Source of the DNA: Apteryx mantelli
Lineage: Eukaryota > Chordata > Aves > Apterygiformes > Apterygidae
Length of the DNA: 64,000 nt
Direction of reading: 5' to 3'
Assembly (NCBI RefSeq): GCF_036417845.1
Contig: NC_090020.1
Span: forward strand, 32,906,425 to 32,970,424
In this document: one piece after another, positions 25,147-39,528 of the stretch
Layout of the letters: every line of letters starts with the position of its first letter
Position numbering within the stretch: the first letter of the stretch is position 1
Made by a program: the position numbers and the translations under genes
The notes under the pieces: generated by a model
Database searches by the model: none
What the model saw: the letters and a program-made list of their open reading frames with translations, nothing else
Told to the model about the DNA's origin: nothing

Positions 25147-27470
25147 TTTTTTTTTAAAGTATGTGTAGTTTCTCCATTGTATAGCAGCTCAAAAATTAGT
25201 TAATTTATAAGCTTAAAAAAAAGCACTTCATTTCCTTTTTTACTGAGGCTGAATGCAGTTAGTTAATGGATATTAACAAGAAAAATTAAACACAGAAGTG
25301 ACTTCTAAAGTACTGGTGCACAAAATCACCTGAGCCTGTGTAAATGGTGACTGAGTCCCCAGAATACAGCTCCTCTTTACCCCACTATTGTCCCTGAGCT
25401 CCCCCCTTCCAGGCACACAGTGTCATTACCTGAATTACAGGACAGTCAGCAACTTCTTTCAAATGCAGTGAGAGTTAGGGGATTGCCCAAGAACATCCTG
25501 AGTTACTGCAGTGGCTTCTAATGTAGTTACACTCACAGATGTATTTATTAAGGGATCCTATTCATAAAGGAGTTATGTCTCATTTCACAGGTTTTTCTGC
25601 AAAGGCCAGCAAGGGAAACCAACTTACTTACTTTTTGCTTTTTCCATTGTGTAAGGGAAAGAACACAGAGCTGAATAAGGCTTTTACACAAGACACCCAG
25701 AATTTACATATTTTGTAAGCCTTGAGTTCATATCCAGTGCTATTAAAACAACATTGCAAATTAAGACAGTAACACATTCCAGACAGACATCACAAATATC
25801 ACCAAGTTTTTGTTCTCTCAAAGCAATCTAACTTTCCTACCTTTTTTTTAATATGGAAAACAACAGCAGTTTAGTTCCCTTGCTACAGCTGTTCCAGTCT
25901 GTCTGAACTGTATTAACAAGAGCAAGAATTCGAAAATTGATTTCCCTCCCTCTGTCGAAGTCTAACTTGGTGATCCATCATGCATTGGATGGACTGAGAA
26001 AAAGAACTGGAAAAAATAAATCCCTAATGCCAAATACCCTCAAAAATGGCAAAGGACAGGACAGACCTGGCCCTGTCTTTGGGGTTGCGTGCCCTTTTGT
26101 TGCTCATCGAAGCACTGTTGAACAAAGTGAGAAAAGCTAAAGGTGGTTTCACATAGTTACATGTGAACTTAACCTGTTGGCAGCAAAGGAGAACAAAGGA
26201 CAGTGAGTTAAGGTATTATTTAGTAGCTCCCACTTCACTGAACGGAAGTATTTATTTTCATTAGTTTAAAATCTTTGTGAACTGCATAAAAGGAAAAAAA
26301 AAAAATGGGCATGAACCATGCAGCCTCACTGAATTACTTAAGCTTCTAATAGATGTTGGTGAAAACATTGCAGAAAACACAAGTTCAGTACTGTTTATTT
26401 TATTAAAGATTCTCCCAAGGTAGATGTTTCCCTAGTAATTTACTTAGCAGAGGAGGTTGTCTATCCCAGTAGATACTAATTATAGTAAATAAAAACATGC
26501 AACGAAACAGTATCAAAATTTATTGGAGCCAAAATTGTTACTTTGTTACATTTTATACCGCTACCCAGTCAATGCACTAAAAGCCTGTGGAACTGTTTGC
26601 TGCCAGTTTGTTGTTTAAACAGTGCTTTCTCAAGTATAATCAATCAGGCATTCAGGGAAACGTCAAAAAATGTTACAACATCATTAAAGCTCTCTTTTGG
26701 AGGTGAAAAGTAAGACTCTTTGAGGCTAACATATCTTCAATATATGTAGCTATGACAAGCACAGCCATTCCTGTGGGAGTGTCCTTGTTCTATTTCTATT
26801 TCATACTCAGCCCCTCTGAATAAAATAAAGCATTTTGTTCTTTTTCTCCTAATTCAGTCCTAAGCATACAGATAATTTTACTTTGGATAGCATTAAAAGC
26901 CCCTATGCCGAATGCTGGCATGGCTCCCATCTATTTCATTAAGCCAGTATCTCATTCAAGAAGGCATAGCAGATGGTTAGGATCTGATTCATTTCTGGAC
27001 ATCATAGCTTTTAACTATAAAAATGAGTCTCAAATTAAGCTGATAAGTGACTAATAATAATCAACTAATCAATATAGTTATGCAAGGATCACCACCTATT
27101 TTTCTGTGAAGATTACAGGGTCACTTCTTTAGAGTAAAGCCAGACTATCACGAGCCAGTTTACTAGATAACTCTCTTGCCCCTCAGATGAGCTGCATTTG
27201 CTGACACCAGTTTCTCAACTTCATTTTCTGTTTTTATCTTTGCTGGGATGTTTGCAGCTGCTGCTGCCTCTGCCATTTCTCCTTTTAGGAAGAATTAACT
27301 GTACAATATTGTGTGTTCCTCTCACTATTATATTCAAGCAAGCTAGGAACAGGTTTGTAGCCTGGAAACAGGTCTAGCCAGAAATGCAGCCTTAGCAAGT
27401 AGGCAGCCTGGGAAAATGAGCTTCGGCGCTTAAAGCCAAAGGAGCCAGTATGTATTTCTGACAATGCCTG

Positions 27471-27499
27471 TACTATACTATACTATATACTATACTATT
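27471..27499. repeat. (TATAC)n pentamer repeat
   Basis: Five imperfect tandem units of TATAC/TACTA in the intergenic region. Confidence 0.85.
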
Positions 27500-30400
27500 C
27501 AGCAGAGAGAGTTATGGTGAATGGGACAGTGCAGATGATATTACACCTGAAGAAACATATAGAGCTGAGCCATCTAACTTTATAAAAGTCTCTGTCATGA
27601 AGATCTATTTTAAACCACAGTTGCGCTGTTCACACATATACTTGCACAACTGAAAAAAAAGTTTGCTTCATGAAGATGCAATGAATGAGTTGTATTTTGA
27701 CACACAGCAAGGCAAAAGGCCTTAGGAGGATGGATTCCACCCCCCCCCAGTTCAGTTAGAGCAAAGATAAATAAGGGGTTCTTGAGCACTGTGAAAAATA
27801 TTATAAAAAAAGAAGAGTTCTATGGAGTTAGACCATGGTAAAACTTAATCCAGAGTATTGCAGCCGGACAATTTAGCTCTACAGATGATGAAGGCCTTCA
27901 GAATTACTATTAAACTAAGCTGTATTATAGAAAATGAATTTTAATTGTTTTGTTAAAGTTAAAGATGTAGATTCCTCTGCATTCATAAGCATGTAGGAGG
28001 AAACAGAACTGTGCCATCTTTGTAAGAATGAACCTGCAACCAAGTTACTGAAAGTGTTGGTTTTTTTTTTTTTTTTTAGCATGCTACACTGTAGAAGTGA
28101 TAGTCTTCCTATTTGCATGTTGTTCTCCACTTTAAAGGCAGCCATTCTTAAGTTTTACTCAGCTTTCCCTGCTTTTTTTCTCTCCAGCTAAGCAAACCAC
28201 ATTTCTCTTTCCCTAGAATGCCCAACAGCATTAGAGTACTTCCAAACCTGCCAAGCCATTGCGTTTTTCTGTCATGAGGCAAAGGCTCATAATTTAGTTT
28301 TATGTTGATTTCTTCCATGCTGAAACTTGACAGAAGCTTTAAGGAATATTAGAAAAACTACACCCTGTAGGACAGTCTAAAATGTCATCCCTAAGCAGTC
28401 ACATCATTGTACTGGCAAGTGGCAGAGAACACGAACAGTGAGTGGTGGCAGGTACCACATGTGCTGCAACACATGTGCAGCACAGTAAGTCATTGTGCGG
28501 AGAGATGGATTTTCCTACTGCACAGCACTGCTGTCAAAGCTTTTGTGCCAAAAGAGGGAGGAATTTCCATGCTTTCACAGGTCTGTTTCCATATGTATGA
28601 TTTAAAAGTCAGGAATAGATGTATACCAATTATCCAAGAACATTCAAGTTTTACAATGTCTGTAATTTAATGGCATTTTCCTCTGAGCAGTGTGCTGTCT
28701 TGATACAATATATGCTTCTACAGTAAGACTACCATTTGACATAAACCCACATACAGAACACAAAAGCTTACTGTCTAATTCACTGCACACCTTATTCCAG
28801 GAAAGTGGTTCTCAATATCTAAAAGCTGAAGTTTGGGGGATTTTTTTTTTTTTTAACTATAAAAATGTCTACCTTTGCACTACAATTTCTGGCATCTATG
28901 AATCAGGTCTGATATGCCCAATAAAAGGAGAAACTTTTTACAGACACATAAATTAAGAGCATATTTTCTCTTGGCCCCGGCACTTAGAGGCCCAGAATTG
29001 TAGTCCCAAAAAGAATTAATTACAAGAGAACATAAGGGGGATACCAAAAAAAAAGGAGATAGATTGGATCACACAGACTTTCACCATAAGTATATTCAGT
29101 TTAAGCCCCTATAAATTCTGAAGAAGCTGTACACACTACTGTGGTATACACAATGATGTATTGGAAGAATTATTTAAAAAAAAAAAAGTTATCTTGCTGG
29201 AAGGGTATCCTTTTGTGGCAAAGAAATATGCCAATGCATGAGGAAATTGAGAGACTTTCACAGTAGTTAGGAGATAGATAAACTGTATTTATCCAAAATT
29301 TACTCTAAAACTGACTGCATATCTATCTTCTGCACAAAATCAAGGGCCTGAATCCTATCTCTCAATAGCTACCAGAAAAAGGTACTGACAGTTGTCATAA
29401 TGGTTATTTTAAAGGCACACAGAAATTATAGGTCATGTAAAGCTGTGCTTTTTTTTTTGTGATAATCTGTATTAGCCCAGTACTTGCAACAGAAATAATA
29501 TCCACACTACTATTAGACAAAAATTATTTTTGCTTACTGCCTCCTTGCTAGAGGTGACAGCTCTTCCGTCCCCTCACACATCACTGAACAGCAGCTGGAC
29601 ATGTTGGTAACTCAAGTGGGCTAAGCAAGGGAAGGTTCTCTCTCTCAAAAAAACCGCCTGTTTCTCTTCCAGCTGCCTGGCTTTTTCTCCAGGCTTGCTG
29701 ACAGCAGTGTTTCAGCACTGAGGCTCCCTGCTGAAACTCATTTGAGGACATTTTATTCATGAGCCTTTGGTGTCTTCTTTGCTGCCAGCCTCTACTCCAG
29801 ACATCTTGACTCTTGTTGCTAGATCTAAACAGGCAGGTTTGAGAGGCCAGAATTTGGCACTGTAATGCATTTCACTTCACCTTTAGTCCCGAAAGCACAG
29901 TGGTCATTACTACATAGAAAAAAGGTGCCTGCTTATTTTTTTTACATTACCTCCTGTTGTTATATCCCAATATTCTCTTTGTTCTTCAGTCATTTTTATA
30001 TTTAGTAGTAACAGTTACCTGCTTTATGACAGCACCCCCTTACAGTAACTCTTGCAAACACATAACAAAACTAAAAATCTCAGCATGTTTAGCAGCCATG
30101 TTACTCATTTCTGCATCTCTTGGTGTTCCTAATACTCACCCCATTTAAAAAGCAAGCATGACCAATTAAAATTTCATTCCAATTTATTCAATTTTATGTC
30201 CAAAAAGCACTACTCCCTTTTCTTGTTCCTTAGTGTAAAACAACTCTCCACCTTCCTCACTCATGCCTTTCACATGACCCCTTTGCCTAGAGCCACAGCA
30301 TGATCATTTTTTTCCCTATTGCTCATTTCAGTAATCCACCTCTGCAATACTGTGGTTTACATAAGATTTTGTCATTGCCACCACTTGCCCTGAAACTGCC

Positions 30401-32410
30401 TGTTGTGCCCTAAACTCATCATCACCTTCCATTCCTCTGACTACAAGAAGTAGTAGCCAATTTTAGTACTAAGGGAAGCATTTATCCCCAACTCCTTGTA
30501 TATAAAAAAAAAAATGCAACCACGTCACTTAAATGCTCGCCTTTTTACATCGATGGGGAATCAATCAGATGAATAACCACTCACAAGGTTGTCTATTTTA
30601 TGCAAGAGCAAAAACAAGCAAGTCTTCTATTGTCTTTTTATGGCTTCTGTACACACCATCTCTAATTTTTAGCACTGACCTCTCTTTTCCTCAGCCAAAT
30701 CACAGGAAGGCAAGGGTTTCTCCCACTTGATAGATGGGAGGATGGAGTGGGAAGTAAGCATCCAATGTCACAACCACAGTTTTATAACAGGTAAGAACAC
30801 CAACCAGAAATTACTCCTCTCTCTCTCTTCCTGGAAACACAGTTAGTAAAAGAAAAAGAGCAACGGTGATGGGTTTGACATGTTTCAGAGGTGGTGAGAA
30901 GTCAGGAAGGAGGCACCTCCTCATAGAACTTCCGAAAAATCAGAGCTGAACTGTCTTTAAGAGTCGTGAAAGAAAATTGAACTGACAGTAAGGTGATGAA
31001 GGTAGCACTACAACATGATATCCCATAACAGTTCTTTTCATGTTTTCTGTAAATATATGTGGATTGGCACACTCTGGAATAGGTTTTTGAGAACTGTGGC
31101 ATACCACTACTGGGCTTTCGAATGCCCAGTTTTTGAAACAGAGAAGACAGCATGGATATAATACCAAACTGTCTTCTTCTGACAATATCATACACCTAAA
31201 ATAATTCTATTACAATGAGTTTACCAAGTCTGAAGAAACTGGGCCAGGGAAGAGCTGATTTAGAGACTGCTGTACGGTAGGATCTTGGTGAGAGAAAAGT
31301 ATGTATGTGAAGGATCTCAATAAAAAGGCCGGATTTTCAGTTCAGATGCAATTTTATAAATATAAGACCTTCATTTTTATTCTATGATGTTTGCATAACT
31401 TTGTGGTATTCAGTCTTGAAAATATATCAGTATATACAAAGTGACTGGATCTACTGCTTGCAAAACCTGCCCATCCGCTGAGAAGAGGTAACAGAGGAAA
31501 TACCGTCTCTAGCTCAGCTGCTGGAAAGGCAGAACAAATCAGAACATCAGCAGCCTCTCCCAGGTGATTAAGTAAATCTTACCTAAAAATAAATTGACTG
31601 TGAAATTAACTTTATGGGTGTGAATTAACAATAATTAGCATATTAAGATTTGTGCTAGGGTAGTGCCTGGGAGCAGAGCTGGCATTACACACGTAGGGAC
31701 ATACAGGGGCTAAGACAGGCATCTTCTCCGTCTCTGACAACTCTGCTGGGTGACTTGTGCTCTTACCTAACCCAGCTGAGCAACAAACCAGTTGCTTTGG
31801 TTGGTTGAGTTGCTTTGGCCTAGAAACCTTTGTCACGGACCATGCCTACACTGGTGTTAGACACTGGGCAGAAAAAGAGGAGAGGAGGAAGAGAAAGAAA
31901 AGGCAATGTTTCTGCCCAAAGATTAATTGTCTGAGAGCTCTCTTTGCCAATATAGCAAGTGGAAACAAAGTTATTGAAAAGAAACCAAGATCATGAAGTT
32001 GTTATGAAAAATAATCAATTCCTAAGACAAATGCAGAATTACCTGCAAAGTGCTGAATTTGCCATCATCTGAAACCTTCAAGTCCCAGTAGAAATATCTT
32101 TCCAAAAGAGACGTTATAGCTCTGTCACAAGGTTTGGGCTTGGCATTTGCTCAGGATGGTTCTCCAGGCTGGGCTAAGCAGGCCAGAGCAAGCAACTATA
32201 GCTATTCATTCTGTGCTTAAAATTATGCTATACTTTGTATTGACTAGCACTGATATCTTTTGTCTTTTAGGAGAGAAGTAACCCCCCAAAAAGGAAAGTT
32301 TAAGAAGAAATTTAATGGCTTTTAAAAACAACATTTATATTTTTGCTGTGTCTCCAGAAAAGATGACAATGATTCTGCCTAGTAGAAACTCACAGTTAAT
32401 GCCTGAGTTC

Positions 32411-32447
32411 ACAGACACACATACACAGACACACACACACACACACA
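32411..32447. repeat. (CA)n microsatellite
   Basis: An ACAC-rich run, interrupted near 32421 and 32427, ending in about nine CA units. Confidence 0.92.
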
Positions 32448-35400
32448 GATATCAGTAACTTTCATCTTAAGAAATAATATTGTAGCAAATTTCAAGGCCT
32501 CTTCAGTGGGATTAGATACTGGCTTTTCTCACTCTATCTGCAGACATTTCAAGCTGATAATGGAAGTGGTGCACAATAATGAGATTACAAATGCTTAAAC
32601 ACCTACTGGTAGTCTCTACTGGGAATGATAATACAGATGGGAAATTCGTATCTTCAGATACCGTTACAAGCTAGTTTGGAATAAAAAACTGCAGTCAGCT
32701 CTTTAGACAGCTTATACAAATCAAAAGTTGCAGCATCAGTAGTCAAAACAAGGAGAAGCTGCTTTCTCATACATGAAATATTAAGAGAACTTTTAACGGT
32801 AGCATGCAAATGACATTTGCACAAAACCTGCTTTGGAAGGCTCAAACCTGCAAACTAAGAAATAAAATCAAAACAGTGAGGAGTGAATAAGCCATAGTTT
32901 CAGACTGATTTGGCAGGTGCACATGGGAAATCTCAAGCACAGTGTGATTCAGAAAGTGGAACAATAACTAAGTAGAAGGATTCATTATGGTCAGGAACAC
33001 GGAAAATTGTTTTCATTTCAAGATGGAAATATGCAGCTGCAAGACAGTTGATGGGCCCAACAGACACTTTTATTTGAAGTAATATAAAAGAGAATTATTG
33101 TTTGTGAGGGATTGGGTTTTTACAAAATGAATCCATGTCATACAGAAGAGTTGTGAAGCATGCTTTTAAAGTAGCAGTGTTTGTTAAGAGATGGGTAAGA
33201 CAATTAATATATGTACAGAGCTATTAAAGACGTAATATTGTTGGATTTTTCCTGCTATTTGTTGATGCTCAGGTTAACTGTCTTACAAGGAATTGTTATT
33301 TCCTAGTCATATCAGTACTAAAATGAAATTGATTAAAAATAAAACCCACAGCTATACTTCTGCAGCTGAGTTTCAGCATGCTCGGGTTATTTTTTCTTCC
33401 TTTTCACTCTCTCTCCCTCCCCACATATGCAAGAATATAAAATACAAATTAAGGCACAATCTGTACCTACAAATTGTATTGCTACGAATCAGCTGCAGCC
33501 AGCTGACATTTCAAATTTTTGTTCCAGGGGCTGATGGCAATCCAGTGTCTATCCCTAGCTGGCTCTTGAACCCTGGCCATTAAAAGGACTCAGTCACTAT
33601 GAGCACACTTAAGCCTTCAGAAGGGGCTCACGAGGTTTATTCCTTTCCTACAGCCAGACAGATGGTTAAAGGAAGATGGCCAATGCAAGCAGGGGAAACT
33701 CCTCTTTGGCATCACTAGCAAACAGACCACCGAACAGCAAATTCCCAGAATAAGCTACTCCCTGCTAAGGCAGCAACTGAAATGGCTACCATGAACATAT
33801 TCTTTAAAAGTCCAGAAAACATTTAAAGGAAAACATCTACAACGAGTATGAAGAACTTGCCAGAGAGGTAGGTGGACTTAAGCAGGCCCACAGGTGAGTG
33901 CTGCTATGAATTAAGTGCTAGAGGGGGGCCTCCAGCACCAGCTAATGGAGCTACAGTGGTGTAATTCCTTGTGTTGCCCAGCAAAACAAGCTGACTGCAT
34001 AACAGACCCATTGCAGACTGTACGGGAAGTATAAAAACGTGGATTCAAAAGAACGCTCAGTGCTGCAGTGCAAGACTCCCCACAAAACAGTCCAGCTTTT
34101 CAAAGAAGGGGCCTAGCAGAAAGCTGAAGGTCAATGTCAGAATTTCTCACCTTCCTATATCCTTACATCACAAGAAAAATTACATTTTATTTAGTGCAGC
34201 ATTATTCACTCACGTACAGTATCAGCATTTTATTCTGTCATTTGACAATACAGTGAATAAATAAATTAAATCTGCTCTTCTAGTGTTTTGTTTGATATCT
34301 GTTAGTCATTTTTGCTGCATATTTCATCCTAAACTTGTATAATGCTTCAGCGTTTTTTTGGATTGCATCCCCCGCACCTCAAAAACAGAACCAAGCCAAA
34401 ACATACAATACCATGGCATGAAATCTAAATTACCTAAACTAATATTCAATCACTCATACCTTCAGCCTGAATTTCTGTTAACACCTCTCTGCTTTTACGG
34501 TGCCGTGGGTATGGGAAACTGATTGCAAATCCCAGTAACAGCAGATTAACATGTTACTGTCAGTCAGCTAAAGCACAGTAACTGATCGCATACCTGTTCG
34601 CAGCATACCTCTCAAAATAAAATGTATTCTGCTTTGCATCTCCAGTGGGCTACGACCCTGGTTGACAAAAGAGCCCCAGAAGGGAAACGCGCCAGGCAGA
34701 AAGCTCCCAGAGTTCAAAAGGATCAGGCTTAAAAGAGTCGTAGACTGGAAAGAAGCATCGTCAGCAAATCAGCCAAAGACACTCTTTGTATTCTTGTTTA
34801 AAACAACTCCCTGAAGTAGAAATACAGATTTTGAAAAGCTCTCTATTCAGTATATATCCAGGACTAGGGTTTATAGGAACGTGGAGATTGAAGGGAAGGA
34901 ACAAGCTACTTGCAGCATTGATTTCAGGGCTCGCTGGCTGATTCTGCATAAAAGCACAGCCCTGAAGGCTCCAGAAACCCCTTCCAGAAAGCAGGGATTA
35001 TAGAGAAGATGCACATTAGATGGATGATGCAGGGCCACCATATTAAAAAAAAATCTTCCATTACTCAGATCTACCAAATATACACTCTTGCCTTCCACTG
35101 GCAGATTAAGAAAAGTAGCTTCAACTTGCTGCAAAATCATGGTTTATATCAATGTTAGATCATAATTCAAGCACTGTGATAGAGCAAGGAAAAAGAAATA
35201 TCAAAGATTTATAATAACCATGTTAAATACAGAAAAAGAATGTCAATGCAGATGTCTCATTTTAAAGTTATTGATAGCATCAATCGGGTTTTTTTCTTTA
35301 AAGCATCCTGAAACCAGCAAACCATCCTTGTAATATTTAAATCACGCACTACCTCTCAAGCCAAACACAGGAAAACGAGAATGTAGTTATTCACTGCTCA

Positions 35401-35576
35401 TTTTGCTCTTTCTGCCTTTACCGCATATCTCCTACCTGCTTGAAATGACTTCTCACTATTTAACAGGATATCGATTCTGTTTCAGAAAGTTAGAAGCATT
35501 TTCATACACTTTTTTAATGGTAGGAAAATGACAGCACTGCAAAAGGACGGTTACAAACTCATCTCCAGCAACTGAC

Positions 35577-35645
35577 AACTACAGATACCAGGTACAGATA
35601 ACTACAGATAACTAGAGGTATCAGGTACAGATAACTATGATACCA
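35577..35645. repeat. Degenerate tandem repeat (ACAGATAACTA-like)
   Basis: The motif TACAGATA recurs four times with AACTA or CCAGG spacers, and a GGTATCAGG variant, across about 70 bases. It is a small local duplication. No coding potential is evident. Confidence 0.75.
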
Positions 35646-37209
35646 ATAGCATTGATACCTATAGGACTGACCAAAGAAATCTGCAGGAATCTTACATTGC
35701 ACCTTTTTGCCAATCTTTTTTATTTTTAAGTAGTTAAAATTATATAGTTTTTAATATGGAGAGAATTTAAGGAAGACCACTGAATATCACATCTAACTAG
35801 ATTAGAAAAGAAGCAAACCAAAGAATGTCATTCTTCTGTTGAAAACAAATTTTTAGATTATTTGTCATCCTAGGGACAGCACTCCACACATTTGTTCCCT
35901 CTGAACAAATGCCTTAGAGTTGTTGGAAAACAAAGCAACTTTTCGGTTTAAAAAAGATGCCTTTCAAGTATATTTAGGGAGCAGAAAACCAGATTGCTTG
36001 ACTTTGCTTTTGTACATACGTGTGGCTACCAACAAATGAAAAGCTGCAACAAATCTCTCCTTGATTTTTCATTCAGAAATATTTTTGATCCAAAAAGAAA
36101 GACAACTTTCTTCACAAATGCATATTAAATATTTATTATTTCTTCATATGTGTGGAAGCAAATATTACAAGCATATTAATAAACTGACTGAGAGGACATG
36201 TAACTTCTGTAATTTTGTCTGATATGACTCACCAGGAACAAAACTGTAAGAAATTACTCAACAGCATCCCAGAAAACATCCTTCCACTTCTTACAGCCAA
36301 GGGATACATTATTTTTCTTTTCTCCTGCTCAAAAACAAATGCTACACTCACAAAGCTGTGCTAATTTAAGATACATGCCTCAGATTTTATATGCAACAAT
36401 ATTAGCCCAAGTAGTATCTTTGTAGTATTCCAAGTAGAACATTATTATTCTGCATGCTTATTTTTCTAGTTAAACTGGAAACAGGCTCGTAATTCTTTCG
36501 GGGACAAATACTTTCATAAGGGTACAACAGTAGGCCATCACTCCCTGTCCATCATTTTCTTATCCGACAACCTAAAGAAAGAGTAAGCAAGCAAACTGCC
36601 TCTGGACACAAAAGAAGATGAGTTTCAACCATATGCTCTCTATAGAAAGTTTGGCTTTCAAAATAGATATTTTCCTTAAGCCTATATTGCATTTCATCTA
36701 GGTGAAAAAGGATTTCTTAAAGGAATAAACAATAGCATCAACCAGGGCACACTGAAGATAGGCTATTTGTGAGCGAACTTCTACCTGCAATATCTGTCAA
36801 TGCAGATCAGCAGTTTGGTACAGCATGTTGCAGAGAACAGCACTCTGAGAAAGCTACAGTACTGACAAATACCGTTCACAAATCTGAGAGGATTTTCATT
36901 TTGGAAACATTTTCGAAAAGAATTAAGGAGTGCAGGAAACATTGCTGATCTCCTGAGAACATGGAGTGCATTCACTATGACTCATTAACTCTCAGTTGGG
37001 ATCACTGTTGTCTTGTAAAAGCAAAATTACAGACCAAACATTTTAGGAACAACTTAACCAAACAGTTTGATAAAATTTGCTAATAAAACCACATGGAATT
37101 TGGGAAGAAAACCTGATCCACAAACAGATAAACAACGAGGAGATAAACTGCTTCAAATGACATAGGTTTCTTGTAAAAAAGGGGGTTAAGGACAAAGTTT
37201 TCAACTGTC

Positions 37210-37215
37210 TTTAAT
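37210..37215 (-). terminator. FANCC: Candidate proximal FANCC poly(A) signal (ATTAAA)
   Basis: On the - strand this reads ATTAAA about 210 bases past the FANCC stop; a second ATTAAA overlaps just beyond it at 37217-37222. The variant hexamer is common in vertebrate genes. Human FANCC has a longer 3' UTR as I recall, so more distal signals may dominate. Confidence 0.3.
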
Positions 37216-37421
37216 ATTTAATGTTATATTCTAATAGGTTAACATTTCCAAAAAAGCAGTATTTTCAAATATATTTATGAGAAGACAGAGGTAAGGATTA
37301 TCCATAAGTAATACAGGTTTTTTTTACACTTTGATAACTAGCAGTGCAAGTTGGTCATGAAAGGCTGCCACCTGGCTAAAGATCTGATTCACTGGGTTGA
37401 TAAATACATTACACTAAAAAT

Positions 37422-37565
37422 CTAAACTTTCAATGTTAGTTTTTGAAGAATATCATTCACCAGCTTCACAGTCCTTTGGTTTCTTTCTCCGTTATGGTTA
37501 ATTCTGTATGCAGTACGGATGAGAAGGCTACAAACTTCCTTCCTTGCATCACTTGTCCCAGTAAT
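37422..37565 (-). CDS. FANCC: FANCC terminal coding exon with stop
   Basis: This 144-base exon encodes the last 47 residues, ITGTSDARKEVCSLLIRTAY through KLVNDILQKLTLKV, ending TAG at 37422-37424. The acceptor reads TTTTCTCTCAG on the - strand, and the exon starts in phase 0. FANCC is part of the Fanconi anaemia core complex, an E3 ligase assembly that monoubiquitinates FANCD2/FANCI at DNA cross-links; it contacts FANCE and FANCF. The C-terminal helix is essential: human L554P abolishes function. By alignment from memory that leucine is the L of LQKL here, so the residue is kept although the surrounding sequence is diverged. The end of the protein matches the human length to the residue. Confidence 0.92.
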   Translation of the reverse strand: MTGTSDARKEVCSLLIRTAYRINHNGERNQRTVKLVNDILQKLTLKV

Positions 37566-39528
37566 CTGAGAGAAAACAGAGAAGAAGGGAAATAATTTAA
37601 TTATGTTGCTAAATGCAAACTCTGATTCTGCACTGAAGTACTAATTATTTTATACTGATATTAGCAACCAAACCGCAGAACCCCACAGACTTGTCTCTCA
37701 CCACCGAACACACATTAGGTGCTCCTATATCTAATAATAGTTGAGTTCAAGCACAAAATTTTGCCTTCTACCCAAGTAGTCTCTTTTTACACATCTTGAA
37801 GAAATTGAGCACCTTTGAGATTTCTAACGTCTCTCAAATTTAGCTGAAAGAAATCAAGAGGTTCTAAAGCTTTTAAAGGAAACATTAACAGACAGACAAT
37901 GCAATTATACAGGAGTCATCTCCTTAGAAATCAACTAAAAATATGTTAAGGTTTTGCTGGGTTTATGAAGCCATATGAAAAAAGCTTCTATACATTCTTC
38001 AGAAGTAAAAATATCCCCCCCCCCCCCCAAGAAAGATGGAGAAGCATAACAAAGTCCCAGGAAAAGACTATAAGGTGCCACTTTTGCAGATCAGGAGTGG
38101 CTTTCTTCCATGTATCTGCTAAACTAATAATCCCAAATTTTACCATTCTAACCAAAAGCACTGCCATGCATCCCAACTCCAGTGCCTTTCACGTATTGCC
38201 TTCACGCCTTCAAATCACACTGGAGATCCTAGCTACGTATGAAAGTTTCCAGGGATACAGTCAAAATAAAGCAGACTGACATACTCTGTCCTACACCAGC
38301 TCATGACCTGCCTGTACTGGGGAATACTCAAATAGATTTAAAATCCATTTATGCTGCTTTCTACAAAGAAAAAGAATTTCCCTCCAGTCTTCCTTAACAG
38401 GTTACAGCAGCAGACTAGTATACTACAGCATAGCTGCTTGCTCAACAGTCATGCTCATCAAAAGAGAAATACTAGCAACAACAGACTGGGAAAAGACAAA
38501 CAAAAATCCTAATTTTAAAATATTACATTCTTATGCTTAGGAGGAATTGACCATTTCTGAACTTACAATCTAAGATGCTTGAAATATCTTAGCCCTTCTT
38601 ACATGCAGAAATGCTGTCTGTTTAGTCAGCCAGAAGGAATAACAACCAAAATAGTTTTTCAGCTTCCTGTGTCATAGAACCAGACTCCTTATATGTGCCA
38701 TATACCCTATACAGAATAGAAGAAATGCAGATCACTGCTACTGAAAGGAAGAACTTCTGAAGTGCTAAAACCATACTGTGGCCCTGAACCTGCTTCCACA
38801 GGATACTTGAACTTCTTAAATGCTTTTACAACTAGATAGGAAGAAACTTCTAATCTCATACTCACATAGCACCATTCATCTTGAGAGATACAAACTTTTC
38901 ACTGCTTGTGCCAAAATATCTGAAGGCTCTCATCAAAAATAGCAAGATATTGTGGCACACATCCAATCTTTTACTCTTTTGCCCTTCAGCTTTTTTTACC
39001 CCAAAAGTGACATTCTCTCAGGTCCTCATTCTTTCTTTTCTAAATCATTACACCGTTCTCCCCTCTGGCTTCCTAAAGCACCAAACATCTGCCTCTTCAG
39101 TGCTAATGCTTATTAACTGTTTACATAATGGAAAATGGAAAGAGAACAGTTGGATTACCTCTGCAGTTGCTGGATAATTAAGGGAGGGATTGATAATTGG
39201 GGAAAGCAAAACGTTTGCACATGGATCTATGCCAAGTGAAAATGAACTGCAGGTATCCCTTAACTGCAAGCTACTAGTCAGAGTATTTCTGTAGCTCTAT
39301 AGTCAGGACAGCAATCTTTTCAGTTGGATCCTGTGAAAGCAGTGTCAAGAAGGAAAATATTTCAACTGTAGCTACAACTGAGATGTAGCAGGTTATACAT
39401 AGTTGCTGTACTTACAATCACCTTTAATTCTCTGTTAGGTGTTTTCTTTCTTAAGAGGTAGGAACTTAAATCCAGAATACCAAGAAAAAGGTATTTTACT
39501 TAAACTGAAAAAAGGAAGTAACGCTTAC
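37566..39528 (-). other. FANCC: FANCC last intron
   Basis: A 2.0 kb AT-rich intron with donor GTAAGC (39523-39528) and acceptor CTCTCAG next to 37565. It holds the C14 run at 38015. I see nothing else in it. Confidence 0.85.
38015..38028. repeat. C14 homopolymer
   Basis: Fourteen consecutive C on the + strand (G on the FANCC sense strand). This is a likely sequencing and replication slippage site. Confidence 0.95.

Larger units (their letters stand above)
23787..25170 (+). other. Non-coding tail downstream of the miRNA cluster
   Basis: AT-rich sequence with no credible coding frame. It contains the CA repeat at 24528 and ends at a convincing AATAAA with a T/GT-rich downstream region. I infer that it is the 3' part of the primary miRNA transcript or of an extended AOPEP 3' UTR. 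Confidence 0.45.
25171..37421. other. Intergenic region between AOPEP and FANCC, including FANCC 3' UTR
   Basis: I find no exon, RNA gene or well-preserved transposon here. The short open frames have no family resemblance. The right end must hold the FANCC 3' UTR (- strand). Possible poly(A) signals on that strand are ATTAAA at 37210-37215 and AATAAA at 36132-36137. Small simple repeats are listed separately. Confidence 0.65.
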
